In this document: positions 53,252-64,000 of the stretch, piece after piece | How the letters are laid out: the number at the start of each line of letters is the position of its first letter | Numbering within the stretch: the first letter of the stretch is position 1 | Assembly: GCA_031213475.1 (NCBI GenBank) | Contig: JARUPZ010000015.1 | Location: 10,072,528 to 10,136,527, forward strand | Origin: Nereocystis luetkeana | Lineage: Eukaryota > Sar > Phaeophyceae > Laminariales > Laminariaceae | Length of the DNA: 64,000 nt | Direction of reading: 5' to 3' | Notes under the pieces: model-generated | The model's database searches: none | Told to the model about the DNA's origin: nothing | What the model saw: the letters and a program-made list of their open reading frames with translations, nothing else | Position numbers and translations under genes: made by a program

Positions 53252-53577
53252 TGAGAGTGTGCGACTGGATAACTTGCTATTAATAGGTATGATAATTATT
53301 ATGCACATACGACTGTAGTAGGTACCTCGTACCAATTTGCCCCAGGTAGGCGGACCGAGTGAGCCAGGTGCGTGGCGTACGTTAAATGGCCAGGTGAAGC
53401 ATATATGACGCTCGACAGACGTGTACTGCTCCTGCTGTATCTGCTGCTGGTGGTGCTAAGATTGATCAAAAACAAAAAAGTGGAGGGATCAAAAGCGGGC
53501 GATTTCAAAATCATTGCGATTTTCAACGCTGACAAAATTCAGCAGAGAAACTTCTTCGTTGTTGGAAGTGGCGCTGT

Positions 53578-53850
53578 GTTGCAAGTTAGGGGATCCCCAT
53601 AGTTAGGGGACCCCTTTTGCCCTAGGGGATCCCCTCTTACCTTAGGGTATCGGATCCCCACTCAACTTAGGGGATCCCCACTTACTTATGTTAGGAGATC
53701 CCCAACGGGCTTAGGGGATCCCCTAACACCTTAGGGGATCCCCACTGATGTTAGGGGATCCCCAACCGGCTTAGGGAATTCCCAACAGGCTTAGGGGACC
53801 GCCACCATGTGTGCATTGTGTGTGCACACAGCGAACAGGCGATTCGTACG
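53578..53850. repeat. Left outer terminus, GGGGATCCCC-rich
   Basis: About a dozen TTAGGGGATCCCC palindromes with varying spacers, matching 59850-60061 in inverse orientation, including the order of the spacers. Confidence 0.88.
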
Positions 53851-53854
53851 TGAT

Positions 53855-54970
53855 ACAAGGAGCTCCGCTCCACGGATGGCCTACGCCGCTCGCTACGCTG
53901 GCTCAGGAAGGAAAAGTACACCAAATTACTACGCGAAGCGGACAGAGGTCCATTATTGAATATACCAGGTATGTAGTTTTTTATTATGATCGCACTGTTG
54001 CACACTGACTGGCGACTTGATAATGCCAAGAGTCCCGCCGCCATGCTTCTGGGGAAAACAGCTCAGACGCCACATACCCTTCGCTTCGCGGACGGTTGCC
54101 GCACGTACGTACATACCCCAGGTAGCGTACTTAATCTCTTCCTTTGATATGCAGTATGTACGAAAAAAGAGAAAGCACAGCAGGGCACAACGGCACAGCA
54201 GCAAGCACCGCAAAAACAATGAAAAATGAAACCGAAAAATCCGGGAAGGAACAAATCCCCGTCCCTCTCCTGAAATAATTTTCTGCCTGATTGAAACACC
54301 TTGCACCGGTCAAAAAAGAAAAAGAAAAAAGAACAGCAGAAGTTCTCTCTCAGCCTCGTACGCCGCCCGCCCCTCTCGCGACCACCTCGCCACCGATTCG
54401 GTCCGAGCAAGCTTTCCTCACTCTCTGCCACAGTCAGCCCCGTCGCCCGCCTCGCGTGAAGTCCGGTGCTCACCGAGGCCGTCGTTCGCCAGCTCGACAG
54501 TATTGGTACTCAGACTGGTAGCTCCCTCTTTCAACTTCAGCGTGGTCGCTAAAATAAGCACCGCTTTAATGTTATCTTGCAATTCCGAACGACCCTTATA
54601 TCTCGTACACACTCTATCCAAAATCGCATTTTCAGGCCAGACAGAGCCCGATCATGCACCCCTCGTGTCTCGAGGCACACGCGACGCTTAGACACGAAAG
54701 AGGCGACCGCGCTCCTTGCAACCCCCCCTCTACCCGTCAGCACCCGCTGACACCCGCTGACACCCGCGACGGCGCCGGGCTCTCCCGCCGTACCGTGCTC
54801 GGAGTACACGCACGCGCATGAAACGAAATATGAAAAAGGGAGAAAGGACTGAGAGTGCCAAGAGAAATGGAGAAACAAAGAACCGCTGGAAAGGTCCGGC
54901 AAGTAATAAGAGGAGGCGGTTTCGCCAGGGATGTACCAACCGAGCACGCACAGGGATTTATATCTAAGTA
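53855..54970. other. Unassigned insertion in the left foldback arm
   Basis: Sequence without a counterpart in the right arm. It starts near GATACAAGGAGCTCCGC and ends near the GTAAGCAGTTCTATAGCG boundary. Several open frames exist, the longest of 132 codons on the minus strand at 54549-54947, but none shows a motif I recognise. Confidence 0.45.
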
Positions 54971-55689
54971 AGCAGTTCTATAGCGTCTGTGTTCAGTTTC
55001 TTCTTTTCAATTCATCGTCATCATTGGGGGGCCTCCTAACACCATTTGGGTGATATTCCAATATCACGCAATGATGTTGGGAAATCACCGAACAGGCTTA
55101 GGGGATCCTCAACCGGGTGAGGGGATCCCCACCATGTGTGTATTGTGTGCGCACCCAACATGTACGATTCGTATGTGACGTAGCGTCTCTATTCAGTTTC
55201 TTCTATCGAAAATATCGTCATCATTGGGGGATCCCCTAACACCGTTTTGGGTGATATTCCAGTATTACACAATTATATTGGAAAATCACCCAGATGGTGT
55301 TAGGGGATCCTGTTTCGAACGATGTTGTGTTGAAGTGTTATACACTCGAGGCGAGAGGGGATACCCCCTAAGCCTGTTGGGGATCCCGCAAGCCAATAGG
55401 ATCCCCTCACTACATTATTAGGGACTAGGACCCAATTTCACGCTGAATACCCTCTGCAGTAGTTCTTATGGGGGGTCCCCTAAGGCAAATGGGGATCCCG
55501 TAAGACAAAAGAAACAAGCTAATTAAGGAGATCCCCTAACTCGCAACAGGGGGTCCCCTAAGCCTGTTGGGGACCCCACAAGGGAAATAGGACGCTCTGA
55601 TTTGAATAAGGACTGGGACCCTAATTTCACGCAGAATACCATGTAGATATATATCACGTAGTGCGCCCAGTCAAGGCGGGAGGGGGTCC

Positions 55690-57060
55690 CCTAACGAGCT
55701 GCCCGTGTACAATACCTCTGCCACTCATTGGTCCCTTCTGTGCCTCCCTGACTACGACAGCACCCAACCCGCCCGCTCCCCTTCCTCAACAATGCCGATT
55801 TTTGTGATTTTTTCAGTGAAAACCCAGGATCGTATGTAGTTTGGAATACCCTGCCCTCGCCTGACTCCTACGGGCTGCCTATGTCCAAGCCCTCCCCGTT
55901 TTATTTTCTGCCTGCTCCTGTCCTCCCGACCACATGAAAACCCAATCCGCTCACTCCCCTTCCTGAACAATACGAATTTCGCGGAATTCTGCAATGAGAA
56001 GCTAGCAGAATATCTAGGTCGGAACACCCCACCCACACCCGACCCCTGCGCGCTGTCCGTGTCTGGCACATCGGCCACTGCCCCCTCCGGAAGTCTTACC
56101 AACCACAGGAACAACCATCCCATCCATTCCCCTGGCTGAACAATGATATTTTTCCGGTTTACTGTCGCATGATAACCCAGCATAGTTCCTACCAATGAGG
56201 CGTTCTACGATAGAGGTTCACCCTAATTTTTCTGGGGCTCCTCACTTTAGGAGCTCCATGCCTCACCCGAAAACTGACTTCAGCAAAAATCAAATTGCAT
56301 CCCGATGAATAGTCCCATTGCCCAAGCAAACAAAAATGTCATTTTTTCGAAACAACATTGGCAGTCCGACTATTCTGGGTTAAGGAACCCGTCATCCAGA
56401 AAACATTTGAGCGGAAATGTGCTACCTCTATCTTAGAACGCGTCCAATGGTAGCCTGTAATACCTTACCCTCGCCTGCATGTCACCATTCATTCTCGTCT
56501 TCCCGACCACACGAAGAACCAACCCACCCACTCCCCTTGATTACTAATAGGGGATCGCTGCAATGAAAACCCAGCGTGATATGTAGGTTGGGATACCCCT
56601 TTCTCGTCCGACCCCTGCAAGTTGCCCCTGTACAAAACCCTCATAATTAATTATCCCCCGCGACTGTCCTTCCGACCACGTCTAAAGCAAACCCGCCCAT
56701 TCCCATCCCTGAACTTTGATAATTTTGCGGAATGCTGGAATGAGAAACTCTGGATGAATATTTTGGTTGGAATACAACACTCTCGCCGGACTCCTTCGAG
56801 CTGCCCGTGTACAGTACATCCACCACTCATTACTCCCTTCCGTGTCTTCCCGAACACAGGAACAACCAACCCACCCGCTCCCGTTCCTGGACAATGATGG
56901 TTTCAAGCAATGCTGCAATGAAAACTCAGGGCTTGAATACCCCATTCTCGCTCGACCTCTACGATCTGCCTGTATGCAGTACCTCCGCAAACTCATAGCT
57001 CCCTTCCCAGTCTCCCAGACCACCGAACAACAGGGCCACCCACTGCCCTTCCTCTAGAAT
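55690..57060 (+). repeat. Left array of about 170-bp units
   Basis: About seven units with CCACCCGCTCCCCTTCCTGA, CAATGAAAACCCAG, GAGCTGCCCGTGTACAGTAC and GTCTTCCCGACCACA. It is interrupted at about 56200-56440 by a foreign repeat related to 24600-24790. Confidence 0.88.
56200..56445. repeat. Dispersed repeat inserted in the left array
   Basis: Shares TCCGACTATTCTGGGTTAAG and following bases (CCAGAAAACATTT...CTACCT) with about 24720-24795 in intron 9 of the lipoxygenase gene. The two copies are diverged; the total shared length is perhaps 150-200 bp. Confidence 0.6.
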
Positions 57061-57269
57061 TTTTGCCATGTGTAGGATCGCCGTATATGGTCGACGAACT
57101 CTCCACCAAATGGTCGAGTTCACTCAAATGATAGCCGTCCTCCCTACAAAAAACGCAAACGTGGGCCCAATATATATTGCATCCGCTACAAATATGATTC
57201 CTCCTGCACTATGAATGACATCCTCTCGCACAGCCACCACGAGAGCTATCCGCAAAATAAACATCCCCA

Positions 57270-59060
57270 GGAAGTGGAGTCGGTGGGCCGCTTGTTCCGG
57301 TGGTCGGGGAGACACGGAAGGGATCAATGAATGGTGGAGGCGTTAGACATCGGGAGGTCAATAGGGGCCGGGCGAGGGTGGAGCATACCCACCCGAATAT
57401 TACGCGGCGTGCTTAATGCAGCGGTCTCAAGAATTATCGTGGTTCACGAAGCGGGGCAGGTGAGTTTGTTGTTCGCGTGGTCGGGAGGACGGGGAAAGGA
57501 CCAATGCGTATCGGATGTACTACACACGGGAAGCTCGTAGGGGATCGGGCGAGGGAGGTGTTTTCTGACCAACCTATTTCCCTGGTTAAATCACCTCGTT
57601 GGGGGGCGGGCGAGGGCGGAGTATACCAATCGAGATTTTATACAGATTTCTCCTTGGAAGAAGCCCCCAAACTCGGCATTTTTCAGGATAGGGAGCGGGT
57701 GGGTTGGTTCTCCCGGTGTTCGGGAAGACACATAATGGAGCAATGAGCGGTGGGAATACTGTACGAAGGAAGCTTGTAGGGGTCCGGCAAGGGTGGGATA
57801 TTCCCACCTAGATATTATGCTGGGTTCTCTTTGCAGCAATATGCGAAATGGGCATTGCTCCGGTCGGGGAGCGGGTGGGTATGCTGTTCCTGTAGTCCGG
57901 AAGAAGACAGGTGCAGGTAGCAATGAATGGCGAATGAGCGGCCGAGGTACTGGAGACGGACAGCTCGGAGGGTTCAGGCGAGGGTGGGGTATTCAAACGT
58001 AGTTATTATGCTGTTTTTTTTTCATGCAGCGATCCGTAAAAACGTGAACCTTTTTTAGGAAGGGGAAGGGCGAGTTGGTTGTTCGTGTGATCGGGAAGAC
58101 ACGAAAGGGAGCGATAAGTGGCGGAGGCACTGTATACGGACAGGTCGTCGGGGTTCGAGGATGGTGGGGTATTCCAACCTGGAAGTTATGGTACGAGGTT
58201 CGCTTTGCAGGATTCCGCGAAACGAGCAATGTTCCGGTACGGGGGCGGGTTGGTTTGATGTTCATGTGGTGGAGAGGACAGGCGCAGGTAGCAATGAACG
58301 GCGAATAGACTGCCGAGATACTGGAGACAGACAGCGTTTAGGGTTCGGGTGAGGGTGAGGTATTCGAACGTGGATATTTTGCTGGGTTTTCATTGCAGCA
58401 ATCCGTGAAAAAATGAGCATTGTTCAGGTAGGGCATGCGTGAGTTGGTTATTCGTGTGGTCGGGAAGAAGAGGATGGGACCTATGAGTGGTGGAGGTAAT
58501 AGACGCGGACAGCGCGTAGGGATTAGGCGAGGGTAACGTTGGACAACCAACCCGAGGAAAACGCTTTGGTGGGTTATCACGCGACAGTAATCCGGAAATA
58601 TCGCTTTGGTCAGGTAGGGGAATGGGTGGGTTGGTTTCTCCTGTGGTCGGGAAGACTTCCGCAGGGACCGGTGGCGAATGTGCCAGACACGGGCAGCGCG
58701 CAGGGGTCGGGCGTTGGAGGGGTATTCAAAAACCTAGACATTCTGCGAATTCCTCATTGCAGCATTCCGCAAATTATCATGGTTCAGGAAGGGGAGTGAG
58801 CGGGTTGGGTTTTCATGTGGTCGGGAGCTCAAGCGCAAGAAGTAGCATTGAAACGGGGAGGGCTTGAACATAGGCAGCCCGTAGGAGTCGGGCGAGGGCG
58901 GGGAATTCAAACCTCGACATTGTGCTGGGTTAGCATTGCAGCAATCCGCGAAATGGCCATTGTTCTGGAAGAGGAGCGGGTGAGTTGGTGGTTCCTGTGG
59001 TAGGGGAGACACGGAAGGGAGCAATGAGTGGCAGGGGTACTGTACACGGGCAGCTTGTTA
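57270..59060 (-). repeat. Right array of about 170-bp units, inverted
   Basis: About ten units that are reverse complements of the left-array unit (for example GTGGTCGGGAAGACACG and GGAAGGGGAGCGGGTG). The pair of arrays forms an inverted repeat of tandem repeats. Confidence 0.88.
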
Positions 59061-59280
59061 GGGGACCTCCTCCCGCCTTGACATGCATCCCCAAACTCGC
59101 AACTAGGTGAATTACATACTATCAACATGGTATTGAGCATGAAATTAGGGCCCAAGTCCCTACTATAGTGAGGTGACCCTTTCTGCCTTGCGGGGTCCAC
59201 AACAGGATTGGGGGATCCCCTGTTGCGAGTTAGGGGATCCCCCTAGGTAGGTGATGCCTTTTGCCTTACGGGATCCCCTT

Positions 59281-59423
59281 GAGCAGCAGCAGGCGGTGTG
59301 CTTTCAAAGCCCCTGCGATAGCCCCTGCGGCAGTGTCGGCGTTACAGTTTTGTTTGTCTGCCCCGTCTCGCCCACTTCGATCGGAGCGATGATGGGCACG
59401 ATGCCTGCTTCCACCAGGAACAC
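59281..59423 (-). pseudogene. Captured exon of N-acetylglutamate kinase (argB family)
   Basis: On the minus strand, after an intact AACAG acceptor, the frame reads VFLVEAGIVPIIAPIEVGET and continues GQT. After one missing base it reads NADTAAGAIAGALKAHRLLL. These are the GIVPVIAPIG...GQ.YN.NADTAAGAIA signature of acetylglutamate kinase, the second enzyme of arginine synthesis. The fragment starts at an apparent exon boundary, is 143 bp long, and is bounded on the other side by GGGATCCCG of the foldback element. It is not a working gene; it is a transduplicated piece of a host gene. Confidence 0.85.
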
Positions 59424-59849
59424 CTGTTACCTGTCGCGAGTCAGGGGATCCCTTTTACTTTAGGGGACCCCCTGTTGCGAGTTAGGGTATCCCCCATAAT
59501 AACCACATGATATTCAGCGTGAAGTTGGGTCAAAGTCCTTGATATTACGAGGGGATCGTATTAGCTTGCGGGATCCCCAACAGGCTTAGGGGATATCCCC
59601 TCTCGCCTACTCAACTACATGCAACATGGTTTTCCAACATTACATTCCGGTGATTTCCCAATATCATTATTATGTGATATTGGAATATCATTCTGTGATA
59701 TTTAATATCATTATATGATAGTACAATATCACCCAAATGGTGTTAGGGGGTCCGTCAATGATTACCATAACTTCCAAAGAAGAAACTGAACATAGACACT
59801 TTATCACATACGATTCGTACATGTTGGGTGCACATACAATACACATACA

Positions 59850-60061
59850 ATACACACATGGTAAGGGCCCCCTAAGTCGGTTGAGAGTCCCCTAACCCTG
59901 TTGGGGATCACCTAAGCCGGTTGGGGATCCCCTAACATAAGTGGGGATCCTCTTAGTTGAGTGGGGATCCCCGAAGGTAAGAGGAGATCCGCTAAGGTAA
60001 GAGGGGACCCTGTGAGGCGAAAGGGACCCCCGAACTAGGGGGGTCCCCTAACTCGCAACAT
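59850..60061. repeat. Right outer terminus, GGGGATCCCC-rich
   Basis: Inverse partner of 53578-53850; ends ACTCGCAACATG. The order of spacers (AGTCGGTTGAG, CCCTGTTGG, GCCGGTTGG, ATAAGTGG, TTGAGTGG, GGTAAGAGG) mirrors the left end. Confidence 0.88.
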
Positions 60062-62700
60062 GCCTGTCGTATCACGCGTGTATTGGCATTCCAGGCGTAC
60101 ACATAGGATATTGGCCAGGCAGTCGAGCAGTGTGGGTCGTCTTACCGTAGGTGCCTTACCGAGAAACATTACAGCGAGGCCGGAGGCAGTATGGGCCTGG
60201 CTCTGTTGCGTTTTCCCGTTGCGACTACCTGCTGCTGCTGAGAGCGTGCGACTGGACAACTACCGTAGCTCGGTATGACAATACCTGGTACAAGCAAATC
60301 ATCCAAGGTACAGTAGACGGATCAAAATATGGCCGTTTTGTTGTGATCACGAATGCATGTGCTCGGTGTTATACTGTAGGTGTACACCACCCGTGAAAAG
60401 GCTTGGTGCAAAATATACAACGGCCGACAGATGTGTTATCTTGCTGCTGTATGTTGTTGTTGTTGTTGCTGCTTTTGTTGTTGTTGTTGTTGTGGTTGTT
60501 GCTGTTGTTGTTATTGTTGTTGTTGCTGCTGCTGTTGTTGTTGTTGTTGTTCTTGTTGTTGTGGTTGTTGCTGTTATTGTTGTTGTTATTGTTGTTGTTG
60601 TTGCTGCTGATGCTGTGCTGCTGCTGCATCTTCTTTTGCTAAGGTTGAAAACATATGTACCAGGGTACAGCAGACGGCGGCGAGCAACGGGAACACCTAT
60701 CCCATTGGTGGCGGGTTATTTGCGAAACAGGAAAAACAAATGTGGGTTTTTCCATGTCAACTACTCGGCTCGGCGAGGCGGAAAGGAATCCCTTGTTATT
60801 CGGGACCAGTTCAGGGACGTTCAATACACAGAGCACCGCCACCGTGCTCGGCAGGGATCCAGACATGCGTCGTAATGTACCCACGGCCCCCTTGCTTGCC
60901 CCGCTGCCGAAAGTGCGAGAAAGAACCCTTGGCCGCCGAAGAGCAGCGTGCCAAAAAATAAAATGCATACCTGGTATTAGACATACGTCGTATACATATA
61001 TGTCTACTTCCCTCTATGCTTAATCTACGATACTCTATTTCTCGTCTTTGCTCCCTCCCCCATCTCAGTAAAATGTACTAGGTATTAGATACTTTCTGTT
61101 CTTAAAACCTAAGCCACATCCACGCTCTCCATCCCCACGCCATCGGTGTGGGTATGCCATCATCCTGCCCCTTCTCGATTCCTGACGCCCCCATAGCTGG
61201 GAGTTGCATCGCGACACCCTCCCCGAAATGTCTAATAATGCTGTTTCCCGAAAAAAACAAAAGGTGCCAGATTGGCCATCCAGGTTAGAGGGGGGCGAAC
61301 GGACGTCGCCTGGAGTTATTACAGCTGAATGATACCAACCTAGGCCTGATGCATGCTGGTACATACGCTCCTCACTCCAGCACCAGAGAAAACTCAACCA
61401 CAATTGACATGAATGAGCAGACAGGCAGAGAGACAAGCATGCCCATTTCTTTCGTAACAAAAGGATAGTAACCCCTAGCATCATTTCGCCTGCTTTCAGG
61501 CATCGTCGTTTTTCGCGACATGCCGTGGCATGCCGTGGCACCACGGATGCCATGGTTTGCCATGGGTGGTACCATGACCATGCCACGAAAATTCAAATAG
61601 TGTAGAACCCTGCTCGGGTACCGATCGGCAGCGTTGACTGCCTGTGCGCTTCGTTTATGTAGAAGCAAAAGCGATCCAAACCAGAACGCGACAACGTCAC
61701 TGGAACTACTCCATTTTTTGTTTATCTGGATGGATTTCCGATTGGTGCGCTCGACTACCGCTCGATAATCTCGAATTTCGACCTGTGTGATTGACTACCG
61801 ACCGCTGCGCTCGACTGCCGGCTGATACGCTACGTTAACGACGGATAGCTTCGCCTAGTGACCGGCGCGCTCGACTACTAACCGGCATGCTTAGACCACG
61901 CCTGACTATCGACCTCTGCATTTGGTCAACATACGAACATTAACCGCACCACCAGAAGGCTTAAATTCATTGGAACTCCATTGTTACTAAAAATCAATAA
62001 TCTTCGGGCGGATTGGTAAACTTAAAGCACCACACTTCTACGTTCGTCCTCGTATCGTGTGTCAATTTAACCTATTATAGCTCCAGTTACAACATTAGCA
62101 CAGGCTGCTGTTGCTACTGGCGCTTGGGCACGTTGACCCGACCTGATCCCCGAGAAGGGCAGGTGCGGTGGAGAGAGCAGAGCCACCCTGAAGAGTCATC
62201 TCTCCCGGGTAGTGTGGGACTTGCGCGAGCTCACCCACTAACAAAAACCGAGGCTATGAGGCCTTCCCGCCGGACTTGGTCCAGTTACGGTCCACCCTAC
62301 CAGTTGGGGCGTTGGTCCTCAGAACTCCAATATCGGTCATTGTCGGTTATTTTCCTTGCAGACGCACCGACCGATATGCTCGAATTTCAAACCGATACAC
62401 GCTTGACTAAACCAACTGATGCGCTTGACTTCGTACAGACGCGCTCGACTCTCGATTGATACGCTAGAATGTTTTTACCGATGATGGTGCTTAACTTCTG
62501 ACCGACATGCTTGAAAGCAGATGGACACGCTCGACTACCGACCGATGCGTCCTGTGCTGTGTGTACCACGTCCTCAAGACCACTACCTTTCACGATATAG
62601 TTGACTTCATCGATCATACGGTGATCACCATCACCAATCATGAATATCGTTGTCCTCACCGATAATGACTATCGTCATCAATCCTGGTGATCGTCATCAC
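60062..62700. other. Non-coding stretch with microsatellite and degenerate repeats
   Basis: No recognised gene. A 122-codon open frame on the plus strand (60655-61023) and a 74-codon frame on the minus strand (60035-60259) have no motif I know. About 61090-61160 carries a CCCCACGCCATCGGTGTGGG hairpin also present near 1050-1070. About 61740-61915 and 62365-62550 contain loose repeats of GCGCTCGACTACCGACCG. Confidence 0.5.
60450..60632. repeat. GTT/GCT trinucleotide microsatellite
   Basis: About 60 units of GTT with interspersed GCT and GTG. Open frames of Cys, Leu, Val or Asn homopolymers here are products of the repeat. A short, unexpanded version (CTGCTGTATCTGCTGCTGG) with similar flanks occurs at about 53400-53460. 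Confidence 0.97.
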
Positions 62701-62705
62701 CGATC

Positions 62706-63578
62706 ATGATGATCGTCATCATCAATCATATGACGAAAGATGGGGGGAACGTGCCGTTCACCGTCACCGCAGCCGGCCAAGTGTACAAACAAACTACCGA
62801 GTTTGTGTATCTGGGCGGGGCTATCAGCGCAGATTGGACGGGCAGAAGAGTCGAGGTAACGCGCCGACTCCAGACGGTATGGGCATGCTTCGGACAGTAT
62901 AAGATAGAAATCTATGACCGCCCGGGTGTGCGCCTACGCCTGAAGGTGCAAATGCTGAGAGCCGAGGTGATCGAAACGTCGCTCTACGGTTGCGTTACTT
63001 GGAGCCCGAGTAAGACTGATTACGGTAGGCTACGGGAGGTCCACCACAAGATGCTCCTCCGATGCATCGGCTGGCGAAAACGAAAGCGCGAAGACCACAT
63101 TCTATCCTATGCTAGCGCGCTTCTCAGGACAAAATATGAGAGCGTTGAGACGACGGTACGCAGACGTAGGCTCTTGTTTTCGGGCTTTGTGACACGCATG
63201 GGATAGGAGAGTCTGCCGAAGAGGGTGATGTTTGGGGAGATGGTTGGGGGTAAGGGTTACTCCGGAGGGCAAGAGTGGGACTGGATGAGGCACCTTGAGG
63301 AGGATCTCAAGGAGTTCGGCATCAAGCCCGAAGGGTGGTGCGAGGCAGCACAGAAAGCCGGCAGATGGTTCCGACGGGTCGAGGAAGGGGCGGAGGCCTT
63401 CATGCGAAAAAAACATAGAGATGAGAAGGAGGCATCGGCAGAACGGCATAGAATAGCTGAAACCACGACCGAAACCGTTGACACCAACGCGCCTGCGCAG
63501 AATGGCAGGGAAGAGGAGGGGAGGCGAAAGGGGGACGAGGGGGAGTTGGGGGGGGAGGCGGTCTGCCCAACAGACTGA
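62706..63578 (+). pseudogene. LINE reverse transcriptase C-terminal fragment
   Basis: EFVYLGGAISADW, then the helix ending LYGCVTWSPSKTD, KMLLRCIGWRKRKREDH and RRRRLLFSGFVTRMG match the region C-terminal to the RT fingers in non-LTR elements (F.YLG..I..DG, LLYG.E.W, R..R....G.V.RM). A TAG at 63204-63206 interrupts the frame, which then continues to 63578 (RVMFGEMVGGKGYSGGQEWDW...DLKEFGI). The RT catalytic core and ORF1 are absent: upstream is only GATCGTCATC-type repeat, so the copy is 5'-truncated or broken. Confidence 0.8.
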
Positions 63579-63589
63579 AGCCTGGTTAT

Positions 63590-64000
63590 GGCCACCATCG
63601 TCATGATGCACTCTCTTCTTTGGGACCCAAGTAACTAGCATGGCGCCACCTGGGCAACTTTGCGTGTCTGTATGCTCCAGCGCCTGCCATTCGTATTTTC
63701 TTTCCCCCCCGCCCGTGTTTGTCCCTTTTTGTTCCTTCTTTTATCTTTCTTTCTTTCCCGTTCGTACCTCTTTGTGTCTCTGATAGTATGGTCCGTTTTG
63801 CCTTTTTTTTGCGTTTTGCTATCTGCGTTTGTTTTTGTTTTGATTGTTTTTCGCTTCGCTTCATCTTTTTTAGGTTTTTGTCGGCTAAGTTCCCTTTTTG
63901 CTTCCCTGGTATCCGTAGTGGTGGAGTGCGTATGCTGTTTTTTTGTTTTTGCCTCTGTTTTACTATTATCGAGGTATTTCTTCCACTCCAGAGTTATTGG
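63590..64000. other. T-rich non-coding sequence after the LINE fragment
   Basis: No gene seen. Probably includes the LINE 3' UTR. No clear poly-A tail or target duplication can be placed. Confidence 0.45.

Larger units (their letters stand above)
53578..60061. mobile_element. 6.5-kb foldback element with nested tandem arrays
   Basis: The left end (TGTTGCAAGTTAGGGGATCC) and right end (complement of GTTGCGAGTTAGGGGACCC) match, and matching continues inward in the same order for kilobases. Landmarks include CTTACCTTAG, GATCCCCACTCAACTTA, ACCATGTGTGTATTG, CGATTCGTATGTGA, TGTTCAGTTTCTTC, GGGTGATATTCCAATATCAC and GTCAAGGCGGGAGG. The middle holds two opposed arrays of about 170-bp units around a spacer (about 57060-57270). 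No transposase found. The left arm is split by about 1.1 kb of unrelated DNA (about 53855-54970), and the right arm by a kinase gene fragment. Confidence 0.85.

Noticed and set aside
53578-60061. CRISPR-like interpretation of the regularly spaced GGGGATCCCC palindromes
   Set aside because: Spacers are repetitive and mirrored in the opposite arm, the host is eukaryotic, and there are no cas genes.
60369-60642. Cys, Leu, Val or Asn homopolymer ORFs
   Set aside because: They are direct translations of the GTT/GCT microsatellite.

Overview
This is eukaryotic nuclear DNA: one intron-rich gene set in a dense bed of transposons and tandem repeats. There are no operons, no rRNA, no confident tRNA gene and no CRISPR array. 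The lipoxygenase type (signal-like leader, no PLAT domain, iron ligands ending in a C-terminal Ile), the intron density (17 introns averaging about 1.5 kb), and the mix of Copia, Ty3/chromovirus-like, LINE and foldback elements suggest a photosynthetic stramenopile, most plausibly a brown alga. The host is an inference; no taxon-diagnostic sequence was found.

Layout. 1-2990: non-coding, with CGGGT minisatellites. 2991-6551: a recently inserted, non-autonomous Copia-type LTR element on the minus strand, with a gag-only relic, a 5-bp target duplication and a primer site that looks like a half-tRNA-Met site. 6552-9452: non-coding, with a 590-bp foldback repeat ending about 190 bp before the first exon. 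9453-38075: a single lipoxygenase gene on the plus strand, read here as 18 exons found by eye from splice sites, reading phase and family motifs. The exons join in phase except at 16/17, and exon 11 carries an in-frame TGA. The gene is therefore either a young pseudogene, an unusual decoding case, or affected by sequence errors. Its introns hold at least nine copies of one roughly 105-bp MITE, a second TTAA-type MITE, a TIR element, minisatellites, a tRNA-like repeat pair, and three sites where an exon edge has been tandemly copied into the adjacent intron. 38076-41134: a roughly 185-bp tandem array and unassigned DNA. 41135-53251: a degenerate 12.1-kb Ty3-type retrotransposon on the minus strand (gag, protease, RNase H, integrase plus chromodomain-like tail) whose reverse transcriptase is deleted. 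About 53578-60061: a 6.5-kb foldback element built from GGGGATCCCC-rich termini and two opposed arrays of roughly 170-bp repeats; its right arm contains a captured, frameshifted exon of N-acetylglutamate kinase. 60062-64000: a GTT/GCT microsatellite, degenerate repeats and the 3' end of a LINE reverse transcriptase.

The only cellular function supported is oxylipin synthesis by lipoxygenase. The other coding signals belong to mobile elements or captured gene pieces.
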